Assembly (NCBI GenBank): GCA_023101885.1
Contig: JALPQD010000075.1
Location: 3,600,630-3,664,629, forward strand
Source: Typhlomys cinereus
Lineage: Eukaryota > Chordata > Mammalia > Rodentia > Platacanthomyidae
Length of the DNA: 64,000 bases
Reading direction: 5' to 3'
In this document: positions 1-10,905 of the stretch, one piece after another
How positions within the stretch are numbered: the stretch's first letter is position 1
Layout of the letters: each line of letters opens with the position of its first letter
Notes under the pieces: generated by a model
Seen by the model: only the letters and a program-made list of their open reading frames with translations
What the model was told of the DNA's origin: nothing
Database searches by the model: none
Program-made: the position numbers and the translations under genes

Positions 1-329
1 TTCATTTCAAATATTTTTCAGGGACCCAAATGCAAAACATAATGCATTTCTGAAATCTCAATGTATGATGGATAAGAATCACACTTGTTCTTGTAATGAG
101 TTGGAGATTTTGTCAATATCTAAATCATTTTGCCTTTCCATAAAAACTTAAATGATTCTATTTGGGACATTTTTAATAAAATATCTTAAAATGAGTCAAA
201 GATAGGGCAGCATTTCCTCCCTATCACAAGTGTAGGTATGTGCTGCCAACTCAGAGGATGCCAACATAGAAAAATAAATAGAAACTGTCTTTTCAAAAGA
301 CGACAACTTCTTTCAGAGAATGAGTTTCA
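1..329. other. AT-rich sequence, nothing recognised
   Basis: There is no coding frame, RNA gene or repeat that I can name here. An 81-codon open frame begins at 238 and runs into the SINE-like fragment that follows, so I treat it as chance. Confidence 0.5.
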
Positions 330-432
330 AAGTTGTCTCTCTCCTTCCCTTATGCAGACTCTGGGGATTAAATTCAGGTCACCAGATTTGCACACAGGTG
401 CCTTTGGGCTCTCTCAAGGTCTCCCGATACTC
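330..432 (-). mobile_element. B3-like SINE fragment
   Basis: Read on the minus strand, this resembles the tRNA-like half of rodent B3/B2 SINEs. On the plus strand it shows the run CTGGGGATTAAATTCAGGTC (reverse complement of the B-box part) followed by a degraded GAGCC-like head. The microsatellite tail is missing. It is old and truncated. Confidence 0.5.
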
Positions 433-890
433 TTTTGCATCATTATCCATGTGACGAAGGCCAGCATTAGTGGAAATGCTTAATTCTTCAACCTAGGGAG
501 ACTCAATCAATCAGACTACTTAGTTAACTAGCCTAAATTTTAAAGAAGAAAATAAACATGAAATGTTTAGAAACAATCGAAGCAAGACCAGGTTTTCATC
601 TCTTTCCTTTATTTCATTTTTTTTACTATTTTTTTGTCAAATTTTGCCATATTTGGTCAGATTTTTAATTTCTCACACTAGTTTCAGTACTTTTCATTAT
701 TTCTAGAAATGTGCTCACCACATATAGACAATCGAAAATATTGCCATAAATGCATATTCAATTGCTCTAGCATTCTTTATCATTTTTATTTCAGAAATAC
801 GGTTACTGAAATAAAATCACTTCTTTATCTCTCTCCTTGTCAAAATATGTTCATTTGAATGTTCTTTTTTATTTCAATATTTTATTTATT
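433..890. other. AT-rich sequence, nothing recognised
   Basis: T-rich single-copy-looking sequence without a supported gene or repeat. Confidence 0.45.
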
Positions 891-1080
891 AGAGAAATTT
901 AGAGAAAGAGAGGCTCAGCATATGTACATGTGCTTGTCAAGGTGCACAGGTAGAGGTCAGAGGACAATTTTCAGAAGTTAACTCCTTCCTCCTTCATCGT
1001 GGGTTTCTGGGGATCAAACTCAAGTGGCCATGTTTACGAACAGCCATCTTTCCCTGTGAGCTATGTTTCCTGGCTCTTAA
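891..1080 (-). mobile_element. B3-type SINE
   Basis: On the plus strand, the phrases AGGTCAGAGGACAATTTTC, CTCCTTCCTCCTTCATCGTG and GGGGATCAAACTCAAGTGG follow one another in the order expected for a reverse-oriented rodent B3 element. A decayed GTGAGCTATGTTTCCTGGCT marks the tRNA-derived head. Divergence is high, so this is an old insertion. Confidence 0.7.
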
Positions 1081-1499
1081 CTGAGTTTTTAAACTAATCA
1101 GTTTTGGTTTTCTTGTATTTTCCTTTTCTTTTTGATGTTGTTTGGAACTGATACATCATTTGTACAATATTTGCAGTACATGATGCAAAGTGATGTTGCT
1201 GAGTGAACTGCATAAATTGTGAACTGCAATCACTGTTCTGTGTATCAGTTCTTTTTCAGTCCCACTATCATAGCTTCTTTTTATTTTGCTAGTGTTTGGA
1301 GTTGTTGTTGTTGTTTGTCTCGTTTGGTTTTTGGGTCAGTTTTCTCCTTTTCTTTCAGCGTTCGGTAATGGAAACAGGTCACCAAATGGTCAACTTTCTT
1401 CTTCATCAAGTTTTAGCCTTAATAATGACAAATTCCCCTTTAAACACTGTCTCATTGGTTTTCCATAACATTTGATCCTTTTGGTTTTTATTATTTAAA
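1081..1499. other. T-rich sequence, nothing recognised
   Basis: A 60-codon frame at 1286-1468 has no recognisable similarity. The base composition suggests it may be the edge of the decayed LINE-1 that follows. Confidence 0.4.
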
Positions 1500-3224
1500 T
1501 ATTTTTAAGTTCCCTGATATTTCTTCAATTACTCATTGATTATTTAGGATTGCGTTGTTTCATTTGCACCTACTTATTATATTTTCTTTAAAGAGTTTTG
1601 CTTATCTTCCAATTTAAAATAACTCACTTTATATAATTTCAATCTTTTACCTTATTAAAACTGTTTTATGATGCAGCATTGGCTCTGCTGTGGAGACTAT
1701 TCTGTGGGCCCAAAAGGAATATGTGGTCTTCTGCATGGGTGCTATAAATATCTACTCAGCTCAAGTGTTTATAAGTAATGTTTAAGTCAGTTTCTGCAAT
1801 GATAATCCAGCCAGTTGTTTAACCTGTACTGAAATATTATTATTGTTGAATGAGTGAACATTTCCCCTCCTTCAATTCTGTCACTTTATATTATTTTGGT
1901 GTTGAGCTAGGTATATGCATGTTTATAACTACTATATCTTTTTGATGTCTTCTCCTTTCCATCATTATACAATGTCCTCCTTTGCTTTACCCTCCATGTC
2001 TATTTACTTGAAAATAGTACAGTCATTACAGTTCCCTCTTATTTACATTTGCTAAATAATAAGTATCACTATAGTTTTAACTTTTAAAATGGGTGTTATT
2101 TAATACTAAAATACATCTATTGTGGTATCATTTTTAATCTACTCTGTCAGTCTCTCTTTAGTCTAACACTTCGATCTATGCCAATTGTAATTACTAACAA
2201 AACATAGTATGTTCATATCACATTTATCAATGTATTTTGTATTTTTTGCCACTCTTTTTTCATTACTATCTTCTGTTATGTAAAGTAGGCTTCTTAAAAA
2301 TAGAATATCGATTACTTTATAATTTATGTGTCTTATTATTTAGGGTCTTCCTAATTATCCTGGGAATTACCATTAACATCTTAATTCATAAAATCTAGTT
2401 TAAATTCATGCAACTGAATTTCAGAAGTGCAGACAAAGGCTTTGCCCTGTGAACCTCTATTCCTTGTCTTCTTCCTTTGTGCTGTTGTGATTGTATAGGT
2501 TATATCTTTATATATTATACCACAAGACACAAATATTTATAAATATTACTTTATGTAGCTGTGACTTAAATTCTTTAGAAGAAACTCAAAAGAGAAAATT
2601 TGATCATAGTGGTTTTTGTACCTATAACTGCATAGTCCCATATTTCTGATATTTAGCTTACCATTAGGATTTTGATCATTGTCTTTTGTCTTTTCCAATC
2701 TTCTTGCCTTATCACTCTTGCCTTATGATTTTTATAAGGCAGATCTGCAGAAATTCAGTTTAGTTTATAAATTATTATCTCAACTTCACCTTCGATTGTG
2801 AAAATAATTTTGGTGAATATAGACTTCTTTCAACAATGTCTTTCATTGCTTCTGTTGAAAAAAATTAGGTGCAATATTATCACACTTACATCCTGTACAT
2901 CCAATGTGTTATTTCCATTTTTCTATGTTTAAAATTCACAAAGACTGAATCTTTTGCTTTTGATTAGTCTGTGAAGATGTTTCTTTGAGTTGGTTGAGAC
3001 CTATGAAGAGTTAATTCAAAGTTTCATTAAAGCTGAGAAAAAATGGATCATTATTTTTACATTCTTGAGGCTTCTTTTATCTCCTTTTAAAGGGCACCCT
3101 AAATTCATGAATTCTTGGGCTAATAATTTCAATGACGTCTCAAAGGTTTTTAAGTCTATTTTTAACTTCATTATTTTATTCATTATGTTCTCTAAAACTG
3201 TATACTTTCTTTTTTATTAATAAT
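1500..3224 (-). mobile_element. Ancient antisense LINE-1 (ORF2-derived)
   Basis: This is a T-rich plus strand with scattered landmarks of reverse-oriented mammalian LINE-1 ORF2. A 'tattattattgttgaatga' segment near 1830-1855 is followed by GTATATGCATGTTTATAAC and the ATTATACAATGTCCTCCTTTG block near 1965-1985. A CTTTGTGCTGTTGTGATTG segment lies near 2475 and an ATAAGGCAGATCTGCAGAAA segment near 2735. Together these follow the order of an old L1M-type element. No frame survives. Edges are uncertain, and parts between 2100 and 3100 match only weakly. Confidence 0.55.
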
Positions 3225-3605
3225 TTTCCTTTTATACAAACAAAAAGAGTGGTGATCCTTGCCCCCTTCTTTCTCTTTCCCTCTCCTCACGTTGTCTCCC
3301 TTCACCAATCCATCTCTCTCCCTCCCACCATCATTTCTGTCAGCTTGTGTGGGCCACGGGGCTCCCTTCAGATTGTCTGTACTAGTAGGAGTTCAAGCCC
3401 TTGTGGCAGTTGGTAAAAGTGACCCTTAAGTGTATAAACCCACCGGTGGGAACACTTCTCTTCACCCATCTAGCTCCCTTATGGTTCCCAGTAAGAACTG
3501 TGTCTTTTCCAAAGGCATCGATCCCAGTGGCCCCACATGCATCAAGTCTCACTATATTAATACCACTGCACCAAAGACATTAATACAACCAGACTGCAGT
3601 TTTAA
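3225..3605 (-). mobile_element. LINE-1 3' UTR, antisense
   Basis: Reverse-oriented LINE-1 3' end. The pyrimidine-rich block at 3262-3340 corresponds to the purine-rich 3' UTR. It is followed by GGGCTCCCTTCAGATTGTCT, CTTGTGGCAGTTGG and CTTCACCCATCTAGCTCCC. The same order occurs in the clearer copies at 32.35-32.88 kb and, on the plus strand, at 14.38-15.75 kb. Only the 3' end is present. Confidence 0.75.
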
Positions 3606-5499
3606 CCAGACTGACCTTTTGATTTGGCAATTTAGATGCTTTCTCTGGTTATTTTTGTTGTTGTTTTTAAAGAGGCAAATTGAAGTCTTTGTTTAGAAAG
3701 CTTATCAGCTAAGTTGCCAAGGGGACAGCATATGCTGTTTTTCTTTTCCCAAGTGTGAAGAACATACTTTCATTTTGGTTGCTTACCTGATAACTGTATG
3801 CTGATACTTAGACATTTTAAATGATATAAGGGCCCCAGAAACCAGATATGCCTTCCTGTATTTAATGATTGCTATAGCTGCAGTTTGTTTTTATCTATTT
3901 CTTTTTTACCAGTTCTGTAAAATCTATATTCTTTATATGTTCCTGAAGTATCTTCTCATTTATCTTAGGAGTCAGCTAATGGTTGGGTAGATATTTCCTT
4001 AGATGTCTGTAAATAATTTTTCCAATATCAGCTGAAGGTCTGTGTGACCTTGGGAACTCTCTGACAGGAAATTTACAACTGCAGCTCAGCCTGCATTTAA
4101 CATTGGTCAGAGACAAGGACACATGTCTTCTGTTTTCTCTCTCTTTTTTTCCTACCATGTATGAAGTCCAAGGTATATAATCAGTTCTCTACATACAAGC
4201 AATATTCTGACTCTCCAGGGAAGCAAGAGCATCCCAAAGTCACTTCACTCCCCAGAATTTCCTGGCAAGCTTTATTTACTGTTTATTCCTATTGTGTCAC
4301 CACCATCCCAGACAGTCAAAATGTTTAACAATTGTCTCTAACTGCTTTTGACAGATGCTCTGGGGAAAAAGGCTGTTCTCACTAGGTGAGTTCCAAGTCA
4401 AGTTAAATGAAAACAACTTTGCCAGCAAGAGGTATTCATGGGAAAATGATGACAAATCCTTGGAGTGGGACCTTTGGAGAAGCCCCCTTGCCAGCATGCA
4501 CCTCTAGTGGTAACTAGACTGCTGTTTCCCTTTGACCTGGGCTGCTCCTTTAACAGCTAATGTACAATTATTCAGGAAAGCATGGGGAATAAACTCATTT
4601 TCTCAACTGAAATACAGTGAAATTTTTAGATTCTAATAAGTCTTACATTAGTTACCAAGGTTCTGTGAAAGCCTAGGACAATGTTCTATCATTGTTCTCA
4701 TCTTTATGAGAGGAAAGTATTTGGCAATTTACCATTTTTGCTAACATCAGCTTCTTATTTGGTCCATATTTCTTCAATTTATATTTTAATACCATCAAAT
4801 TTCATAAACTTTAGCTCATTTTATTACCATATCATATCTATTACCATATTACCGTACCCAGAAAGATAATTATCACAATAGCTAAGTGAGTTCTTATATG
4901 TACAAAAAATATCTACAAATTTTCTATCTATGGTGAGCTTTTTAAAACCACAATTCACCAGCTACCTCAGTTTATCTCTTGGCTAAAAAAAAATGGAATA
5001 TTTTCTAAGTGTGGAATTTCTCACTCACCATGGCAAGGCTAGTAGTCAGAAAATCTCTTTCCTTAAATACACGTTCTCCTGAACACTACTCCAAAGAAGT
5101 TGGAGGAAATTGGTTGAAAAATGTCAACAAAGATGTCAGCTTCCCTATATGAAATTATTTCATAAAAGTGTACTACAAAGGAAAAGTGAATGTTTATTTT
5201 TGATTTAAAAGTTTATTTAGTCAGTTAGTCCTAGAAATAGCCATAAGATTACCTCTAAAGAAACCTGCACAGTGATCCGGCTCACCACTGCTTGCATGGA
5301 CAGTAGATGATACTGCTCAATATAGGAATTTATCAGTATTTAAAAATAGTTCCAACATAAAGAAAATATATTTTTGTGGTATATATTGCTGATTTTTTAG
5401 TCTTTATTTTTAATTCAGCATCTTGATAAGTTTTTGAGGCATATTCTGTCCTTTCAAGTAATTAAATGAAAGCTCTGATAAAGTCTTAAAAATAAAACA
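3606..5499. other. Intergenic sequence, nothing recognised
   Basis: Almost 1.9 kb without a repeat or gene that I can support. Open frames at 3976-4158 and 4297-4497 (minus) and 4681-4869 (plus) are 60-66 codons long. They have no motif, signal or domain and are expected by chance in AT-rich DNA. Confidence 0.45.
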
Positions 5500-5667
5500 T
5501 TTTATACTGATTATGTGCTAGGCATTGTTCGGCATACCTGAACATAAGTTCACTGACTGTCTTCATTATTATATCAATTATGTGAGATAAAGGAGACTAC
5601 TAGTTGTCTATTTCAAGATGAGCAAACAAGACATAACAGATGAAAAAACTCACCCTAGGTCAAGTTA
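5500..5667 (-). mobile_element. MIR SINE, antisense
   Basis: The plus strand reads TATGTGCTAGGCATTGTTC, then a Cys/Thr-poor stretch, then GATGAGCAAACAAGAC and ACTCACCCTAGGTCAAGTTA. These follow the reverse complement of mammalian-wide MIR, whose signatures are a 'gtgccaggcactgttc' region and a 'gatgaggaaactgag ... ccaaggtca' region. The insertion described next sits inside it. Confidence 0.6.
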
Positions 5668-5702
5668 GAACTGAGACATTGAGTTCGCGCTCTCCCCTGT
5701 TT

Positions 5703-5734
<32 letters not shown>

Positions 5735-5745
5735 GACATTGAGTT
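5668..5745 (+). pseudogene. U1 snRNA 3'-tail retro-insertion with poly(A)
   Basis: The 18-base sequence GAACTGAGACATTGAGTT occurs exactly at 5668-5685 and again at 5728-5745. Between the copies lie CGCGCTCTCCCCTGTTT (5686-5702) and 25 A residues (5703-5727). A long direct repeat flanking a poly(A)-tailed insert is the mark of LINE-1-mediated retrotransposition. Together with the last three bases of the duplication, the insert reads GTTCGCGCTCTCCCCTG. This matches the 3' terminus of U1 small nuclear RNA (GTTCGCGCTTTCCCCTG in human U1, from memory) at 16 of 17 positions, and the GTT overlap suggests microhomology at the 5' join. I infer a U1 RNA that was polyadenylated after three extra T residues and reverse-transcribed for only its last 14-17 nucleotides. 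It is non-functional. The retro-insertion call is strong. The U1 source is probable rather than proven, because the match is short. Confidence 0.75.
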
Positions 5746-7007
5746 ATAGAGAGTTTAGTCACAACAGACTAAATCTTTGAGGAGGTTGAAGCCTTATCTA
5801 ATGAAACACAGCGAGGTGCACGTACAATGCCAGTCCTTTCTCTGAAATGAGATGCTTTATAGTGACACGTACGAAACAGTATATAAGGATATAAAACTCT
5901 AAAAATTCCACAAAGAAAATGCATGAGAGAGAAAGGTGGCAGAAGATGAGGCCTGGAAGAGGAAACCCTGCCACATGCCACGTTGTAAATTCATCAGCAG
6001 TTCTTCACATACATCCCTGCCACCACAACTCTCTTGTAAACATGGTCCTGCCTGCCACCAGTGCTGTCAAATCCTGGTGCTTTCTGACATCACTGAAGGA
6101 CAGCGACCAAGTTCCTGCCACTGATGAAGTCTTCTCAATGAAGATCAGACTTCTACAGAGCAGCTTCTCTTCACCAGAATATGACAGATTGCAATTTTCT
6201 AGAGTCCCTTGACCTAAGCGGAAATTTTCCATCAATCATTTCTCAGCTTTAGATGCCTGGCTTGAAAATTAGTCTGACATAAACTTCTCACTTTCATGAT
6301 TAGATATCTACATATTTGAACATTTTGCTCTGCCTCAATGTCCATTTTGACCTCTAAGTTATGAGCTATTTCAAATGCAACTGAAATGTTGCTCTCTTTT
6401 TATCTACATTAATGCCTATGTTCAGAAGCCTTCCACCATTAATCCTAGCACATCCTGACCTCAGCTCCATCTGCATCCAGTTCTTAGGTACAGGGATAAC
6501 TAGGCATTCGGTAAAATTATTTCAACACGGACATTTTAAGTGATTTTTAAACATTCCTTGTATCTTCAAAATCATATTTTGATTTCCTGATCCATTTTGC
6601 TCGAGATGGCCTTCTATTCAGCAAAATATTATTTATCCATTCACTGCCAGCAGATTCAAGACTGCTTCTGTGGTGGCATCGCTTGCCTGAAGCCTCTGTA
6701 TATCACTTGGCCTTGTGTGCCCCTTTGCAACTGAGATTACCTTGCTCTCCTCTACTATCAATTTACCTATTTCAAGGGATGTGAATTGCTCTGAAGGAAA
6801 GTGCTGAATTCCACTTGACCCAAATCCATAGGGCATGATGGATGTGAAGAGCCTAATAAATGTTTTAGGATAATTAATAAATAAATGGTATCACTTTAAA
6901 AACTCATTAGTTCTAAATGGAGATGTAGGCAGTTCTGATTCTGTGAAAGCCTAAATTATGAAACAGTTTATAAAGAGCAAATACCTATAAGAAAATACAT
7001 GCCATGG
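5746..7007. other. Intergenic sequence, nothing recognised
   Basis: There is no supported gene. The longest frames are 97 codons at 5919-6212 (plus), 76 codons at 6005-6235 (minus) and 67 codons at 6633-6836 (minus). The first two overlap on opposite strands, and none has a motif I recognise. Confidence 0.45.
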
Positions 7008-7290
7008 ACTTGGGAGATGGCTCAAGTGTTAAAGCCTTTGCCTTGAAAGTTAAGAGCCTGGTTCAGATTCCAGATTCCATGTAAAAATGCCTGGCAGATA
7101 TGGTAGAGGCCTTCAATTCAAGTCCTGGAACAGGAAACCTGAGAAACACCACAGCAAAAAAATAAGGAGGTAGAGCAATTCAGGATGCTCCCTAATGTCA
7201 CTTTTTGAATACCATAGGCACACACGCTCATGTGCATCTTTTTGTACATACCCACACATAACACATACACACACACATGAAAGAAAAGAT
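7008..7290 (+). mobile_element. B2-superfamily SINE, older subfamily
   Basis: The tRNA-like head GGGAGATGGCTCAAGTGTTA carries the A box, and GGTTCAGATTCCAGATTCC carries a degraded B box. The body then has AAATGCCTGGCAGATATGG, an AAATAAGGAGGTAGAGCAA block and AGGATGCTCCCTAATGTCAC. The element ends in a CA-rich tail. The same body is shared with copies at 47.8 and 48.9 kb. Confidence 0.85.
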
Positions 7291-7599
7291 AATACAAGCT
7301 ATTAATTTAAGTATGATAAATATTGTAAGTTATTTATCTTACTTGCATTTCACACCCATAATATATGAAAGTAAATACTAAACTTTTTTCAATTTAGAAG
7401 ATGATATTGATGTTTTTTAAAAAGTCACACTGTAATATGAAGGTCCTGTATGAAAAAGAAATTAATTGTAATGCTTGTTTTCTATTAATCTTTAAAGGCT
7501 AAAGTTGTGTTCTATATAATGAATATATATATAGAGAGAAAAGCAATAGTATAAATATAACTACATTTGGTTCCACAAAATGTTTTGAGTGCATGTGAT
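7291..7599. other. AT-rich sequence, nothing recognised
   Basis: Includes a short TATATATA run near 7525-7535. I see no gene or repeat. Confidence 0.45.
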
Positions 7600-7985
7600 A
7601 AACATATGTGACCATTCCACTGTGTGTCTGTGTATGTGGAAACTAAAGGTCGATATCACTTGTCTTTCTATATGGCTCTTCACATTTTTTGAGGCAGGAT
7701 TTCTTGCTGAAGCTGCATACCAGTTGTATAATTATGTGGACTTGAACTCTTGGAACCCACCCCCCAGAATTCATACAAAAGTTAGCTCAGTGTACATGTA
7801 CTCTTCAATTAAGATAGGCTGGCTGGCCAATGAGCTCCAGATATGTACCTAACTCTGTCTCCCAGCACTGTATCTGACACATGTACACTGAGCCAACTTT
7901 TGTATGAGTTCTGGAAGGGTGGGTTCCAAGAGTTCAAGTCCACATAATTATGCAATTGGTACTTTCCTGACTGGGTCATCTCACA
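7600..7985 (-). mobile_element. B2-class SINE broken by an inverted duplication
   Basis: The parts of a reverse-oriented rodent SINE are recognisable: AACTAAAGGTCGATATCACT, TTTTTTGAGGCAGGATTTC, GGCTGGCTGGCCAATGAGCT, CTGTCTCCCAGCACTG and the tRNA-head remnant CTGACTGGGTCATCTCAC. Between the second and third parts an extra segment of about 80 bases (7719-7799) has been inserted. That segment is an inverted copy of the element's own 7879-7960 portion (see the separate repeat entry). Without it the SINE order is collinear. Confidence 0.7.
7719..7960. repeat. Inverted repeat (82-base arms, 79-base loop)
   Basis: The left arm (7719-7799) and right arm (7879-7960) are reverse complements at roughly nine positions in ten. 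They include the uninterrupted shared stretch ATTATGTGGACTTGAACTCT and the distal ends CAGTGTACATGT / ACATGTACACTG. The loop is 7800-7878. Transcribed, this would fold into a long hairpin. The right arm is native SINE sequence and the left arm is foreign to the SINE, which gives the direction of copying. Confidence 0.9.
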
Positions 7986-8234
7986 GCCTTCTAAGAAACA
8001 TTTATAAAATACATAGCAGCTAAAATCCTGTTTGTTTGTGTAGTTACATAATCAATTCTAGGAAGGGTTTAAGGAAAAAAGCCATATATGTAATAGTCTA
8101 TTTTTATCAATAATTTGACGCTCACCTGATCACCATCAAAACTGGCCCAGTATTTGAAAAGCTTTAGCCAACAGGTACAAGGAGATTGTTCTGAAATAAA
8201 ATGTCATTCCATATTACGTCAATTTCTGTTTAGC

Positions 8235-8499
8235 TTTTTTTTTATTCAATTGTGCATGTAATAGTGTGGGCGCGTATGTAGAACCACAGATGAATGATGA
8301 ATTCGGGAACCACCATGGCCGCCTCCACCTCCTCCTTGTTTACTCTGCCCGGGGGATTCACAGGCTCCGCCCATCAGGACCAGAAACACAGGCCGCCCCT
8401 GCTTCCGCCTGGCGTCTATACGTGGGGTCTGGGATCTGAACTCAGGACCTTCCACCTGCAAGGCAGAGGCTTAACCCCTGAGCCATCTCTCCAGTCCCA
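8235..8499 (-). mobile_element. B2-superfamily SINE, young GC-rich subfamily
   Basis: Reverse-oriented full-length copy. Reading the minus strand, the head GGACTGGAGAGATGGCTCAG (ending near 8499) leads to a B-box region GAGTTCAGATCCCAGACCCC. The CpG-rich body (GGAAGCAGGGGCGGCCTGTG), a GAGTAAACAAGGAGGAGGTG block, TGGTGGTTCCCGAATTC and an A-rich tail (T-run at 8236-8244 on plus) follow. It matches the copies at 48.45, 58.2 and 59.9 kb. Confidence 0.92.
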
Positions 8500-8524
8500 T
8501 GTCAACTTCTTTTTGTGGGGCATA

Positions 8525-8900
8525 ATGATATAATTGTCAATCTGACACCTAGGAGTTAGGTGTTCAGGACCACCTGAGAGGTATTCTCTAGAGGGAACTG
8601 GCCTCTGGGCTTGTCTGTGAAAGATTGTCTTGATTGGAGATGCTTAGAAGATCCAACCCACGATGGGCAGAACCAATGGCAGGTGAAGAAAGAGGAAGAA
8701 ACAAGCAAGGGAATAGACATGGATTCATAGGTGGCTTCCGGTCTTGCTGTGGATATGGTATGACCAGTTCCCTCAGCTCCTACTGCTGTGATACTTCTGC
8801 AATAATGACTTGCAACCTAGATTTGTGAGCTGGAATGAATCTCTCCTACATGTTGGTTGGGTCCAATATTTTGTTACAGAAATGCACAATGAAACAAAAG
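8525..8900 (+). mobile_element. Interspersed repeat of the GTCAAYYTGACAC family
   Basis: It opens with ATTGTCAATCTGACACCTAG, then GAGAGGTATTCTCTAGAGG, GATCCAACCCACGATGGGCA, TTTGTGAGCTGGAATGAATC and TTTTGTTACAGAAATGCACA. This order is shared by a common rodent and mammalian repeat. Related copies lie at 16.1, 24.6 and 34.7 kb (plus) and 13.3, 35.4 and 55.7 kb (minus). I cannot fix its Repbase name or class. Confidence 0.6.
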
Positions 8901-9849
8901 CAGGAGAATACCAGGAGCTTACTATTCATGGATTGAGAGAAGAGCAAATAGACTTAAAGCTGCAAGGAAGAGATAATTCTCACACAGATGAATATTTTAT
9001 TTCACAAAAGACATTTCAACTTTTCAATAAATAATTTATGTAGAATGTCTTCTGCTTTACCTGTCATTTCAGTATGTGGTTATCAGCACCAAAAAAAGTT
9101 AGTGTTATCAGGTTTTCATTTTTTATGATATCTATTCAAAGTAATCTAGAATGCATATAAGGGGATATAAAAAGTATTGCTCAATTACAAATAAAAAAGA
9201 AGAACGACTTGAGACATCTTTTTCCCCACTAACAGTGAAAATGGACACAATGTTAGTAAAATGATGCAACTTTAGCCATCACCCAACCTGGCTTTCTTCA
9301 TACCTGCACTGCTGAGGGCATTTAGCTCCTTTCTCATCATTCATTTGTCTCTTTGCACATCATCATTACATTTGTGTTTTTAACCTGCAATTATAATTAG
9401 TGTTCATATCTTTGCAAGAGCTTACATACTGTTGGGATACACAAATCTTAGTAAGTCTAATGAATAAAGAAAATTATCATTCTTTTGTTGTCTCTGCTGA
9501 TCTTTTTTCTGCAGTCTCAGTTGCTTTGCTGATATTAATAACAATTACTGTTTACTTCTTCATTCCACAGAGCAATAAGATGTGATTGCTATATTGCATT
9601 TTGAAAAACCCAGAAACAGTTGAAATCATTCAGCACCTCAAATGTAATTGTGATGAACTTTTCCTCAATGTCCACATGCTCATTGGAAAAAAAAGTGAGT
9701 TATGTTTCTATTTAGAAACAATAATTACGTTTTCCTTCATTTTGCTGAATATAGATTCAAATCTATGTCTTTATTTTCTTTTGTAAAAACATAAGTTGTA
9801 CCAGCATACAAAAGGAATAGGGCAGTATGCTATGTATTAGAAAATTTAG
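8901..9849. other. AT-rich sequence, nothing recognised
   Basis: Two adjacent 61- and 66-codon frames (9400-9585 and 9586-9786) contain hydrophobic runs typical of T-rich DNA. I see no real start context or similarity. Confidence 0.45.
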
Positions 9850-9884
9850 ACTTTTATTTATTCATACATTGATTTTTCGTGTGC

Positions 9885-9924
<40 letters not shown>

Positions 9925-10170
9925 TTGTATGTGACAGAGGATACTTAAGTGTGTGTTCCTGTGGAGGCCTAAGGGAGACTTCATGAATCTTCCTGCATTG
10001 CTCTTCCATTGTATTGCTTTGCTCTAGGGCTTCCCAGCTTCTCCTTCTAGGGTTGGAAATACAGGCCATGACTATCTCTGCTTAGCATTTTTATTTGGAA
10101 TCTGAGTCTAAACTCATATCCTTTGGCTTGTAAGGTCAACGTTTTAACTCCTATGGCATCTCCCCCAGCC
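9850..10170 (-). mobile_element. B2-superfamily SINE, older subfamily, with (TG)n tail
   Basis: Reverse-oriented. The plus strand begins with the (TG)n tract at about 9886-9922. It continues with CCTGTGGAGGCCTAAGGGAG, ACTTCATGAATCTTCCTGC, a TTGCTTTGCTCTAGGGCTTC block and the head remnant TATGGCATCTCCCCCAGCCC. The minus-strand frame covering the tract is a microsatellite artefact. Confidence 0.85.
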
Positions 10171-10828
10171 CATTTGTAACTATTTGCACCTTATTAAACT
10201 TTGCTCAGGTCCTACACTTTTCCATAGTTTCTTTCCTGTTGTCTCATTTATAGTTTTGCCAGAGAATGTTTTTATAGGAAGGTTCATAATTCTATAGATT
10301 TCATCAGATCTTAAGGCTGAAAATATAACTCTTCTACATCTCTAATGTTTGTCATTCTTACCATAGCTTCTATAAATTTATTCTATCTGTATATTAATTT
10401 TAATATGTAGCTATAACTTTTTTCTGACTTACTAGAATGCTTTTTAAAGAATCTGGGGATTTTTGTTGTTGTTATTGCTATTCCTCTTCCTCACCTAGAA
10501 GGTATAGAAACCACCCCATATTTCTGTAACTTATAAATAGTAATTATTTAGATTTTCAAATCCTGAATCTGAAATTTATAATGCAAAATTGAAGAAAATG
10601 TATTTTTGGTAAAGATGTGAGAAGATCTCATAGGCCTGTCACAGGTACTGTGGATGGCAGCTTTGAAGTTTCACATTGCAAAGATATATTTAAGTCATCA
10701 CATAGAATAATGACACATAGAAGACAGCACAGGTGTCCCATCCTCAGCCTCCAGACAAGGAGAAATCTAAGACACTGTTATGTTCCAGATGCAAAGCCCT
10801 GGTTTTTAATAGATCACATCAAAACATA
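10171..10828. other. AT-rich sequence, nothing recognised
   Basis: A 70-codon frame at 10617-10829 has no recognisable domain. There is no other signal. Confidence 0.45.
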
Positions 10829-10905
10829 AGGGACATGGATTGTTGACAGAATACTTGCCTAACATATATAGGACCTTGGGGTCAATTACCAACACCAGAA
10901 AAAAA
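10829..10905 (+). mobile_element. ID SINE
   Basis: About 75 bases resembling the rodent ID element. The decayed A-box region GGACATGGATTGTTGACAGA leads to ATACTTGCCTAACATATATA and the B-box-like GGGGTCAATTACCAACACCA, then a short A-rich tail. ID elements derive from tRNA-Ala via BC1 RNA. Confidence 0.65.

Noticed and set aside
5919..6235. 97- and 76-codon frames on opposite strands as small genes
   Set aside because: They are mutually overlapping, with no motif, signal peptide or similarity, and lengths expected by chance.
6633..6836. 67-codon minus frame with a balanced composition
   Set aside because: It looked protein-like, but I recognise no domain and see no splice sites or neighbouring exons to support it.
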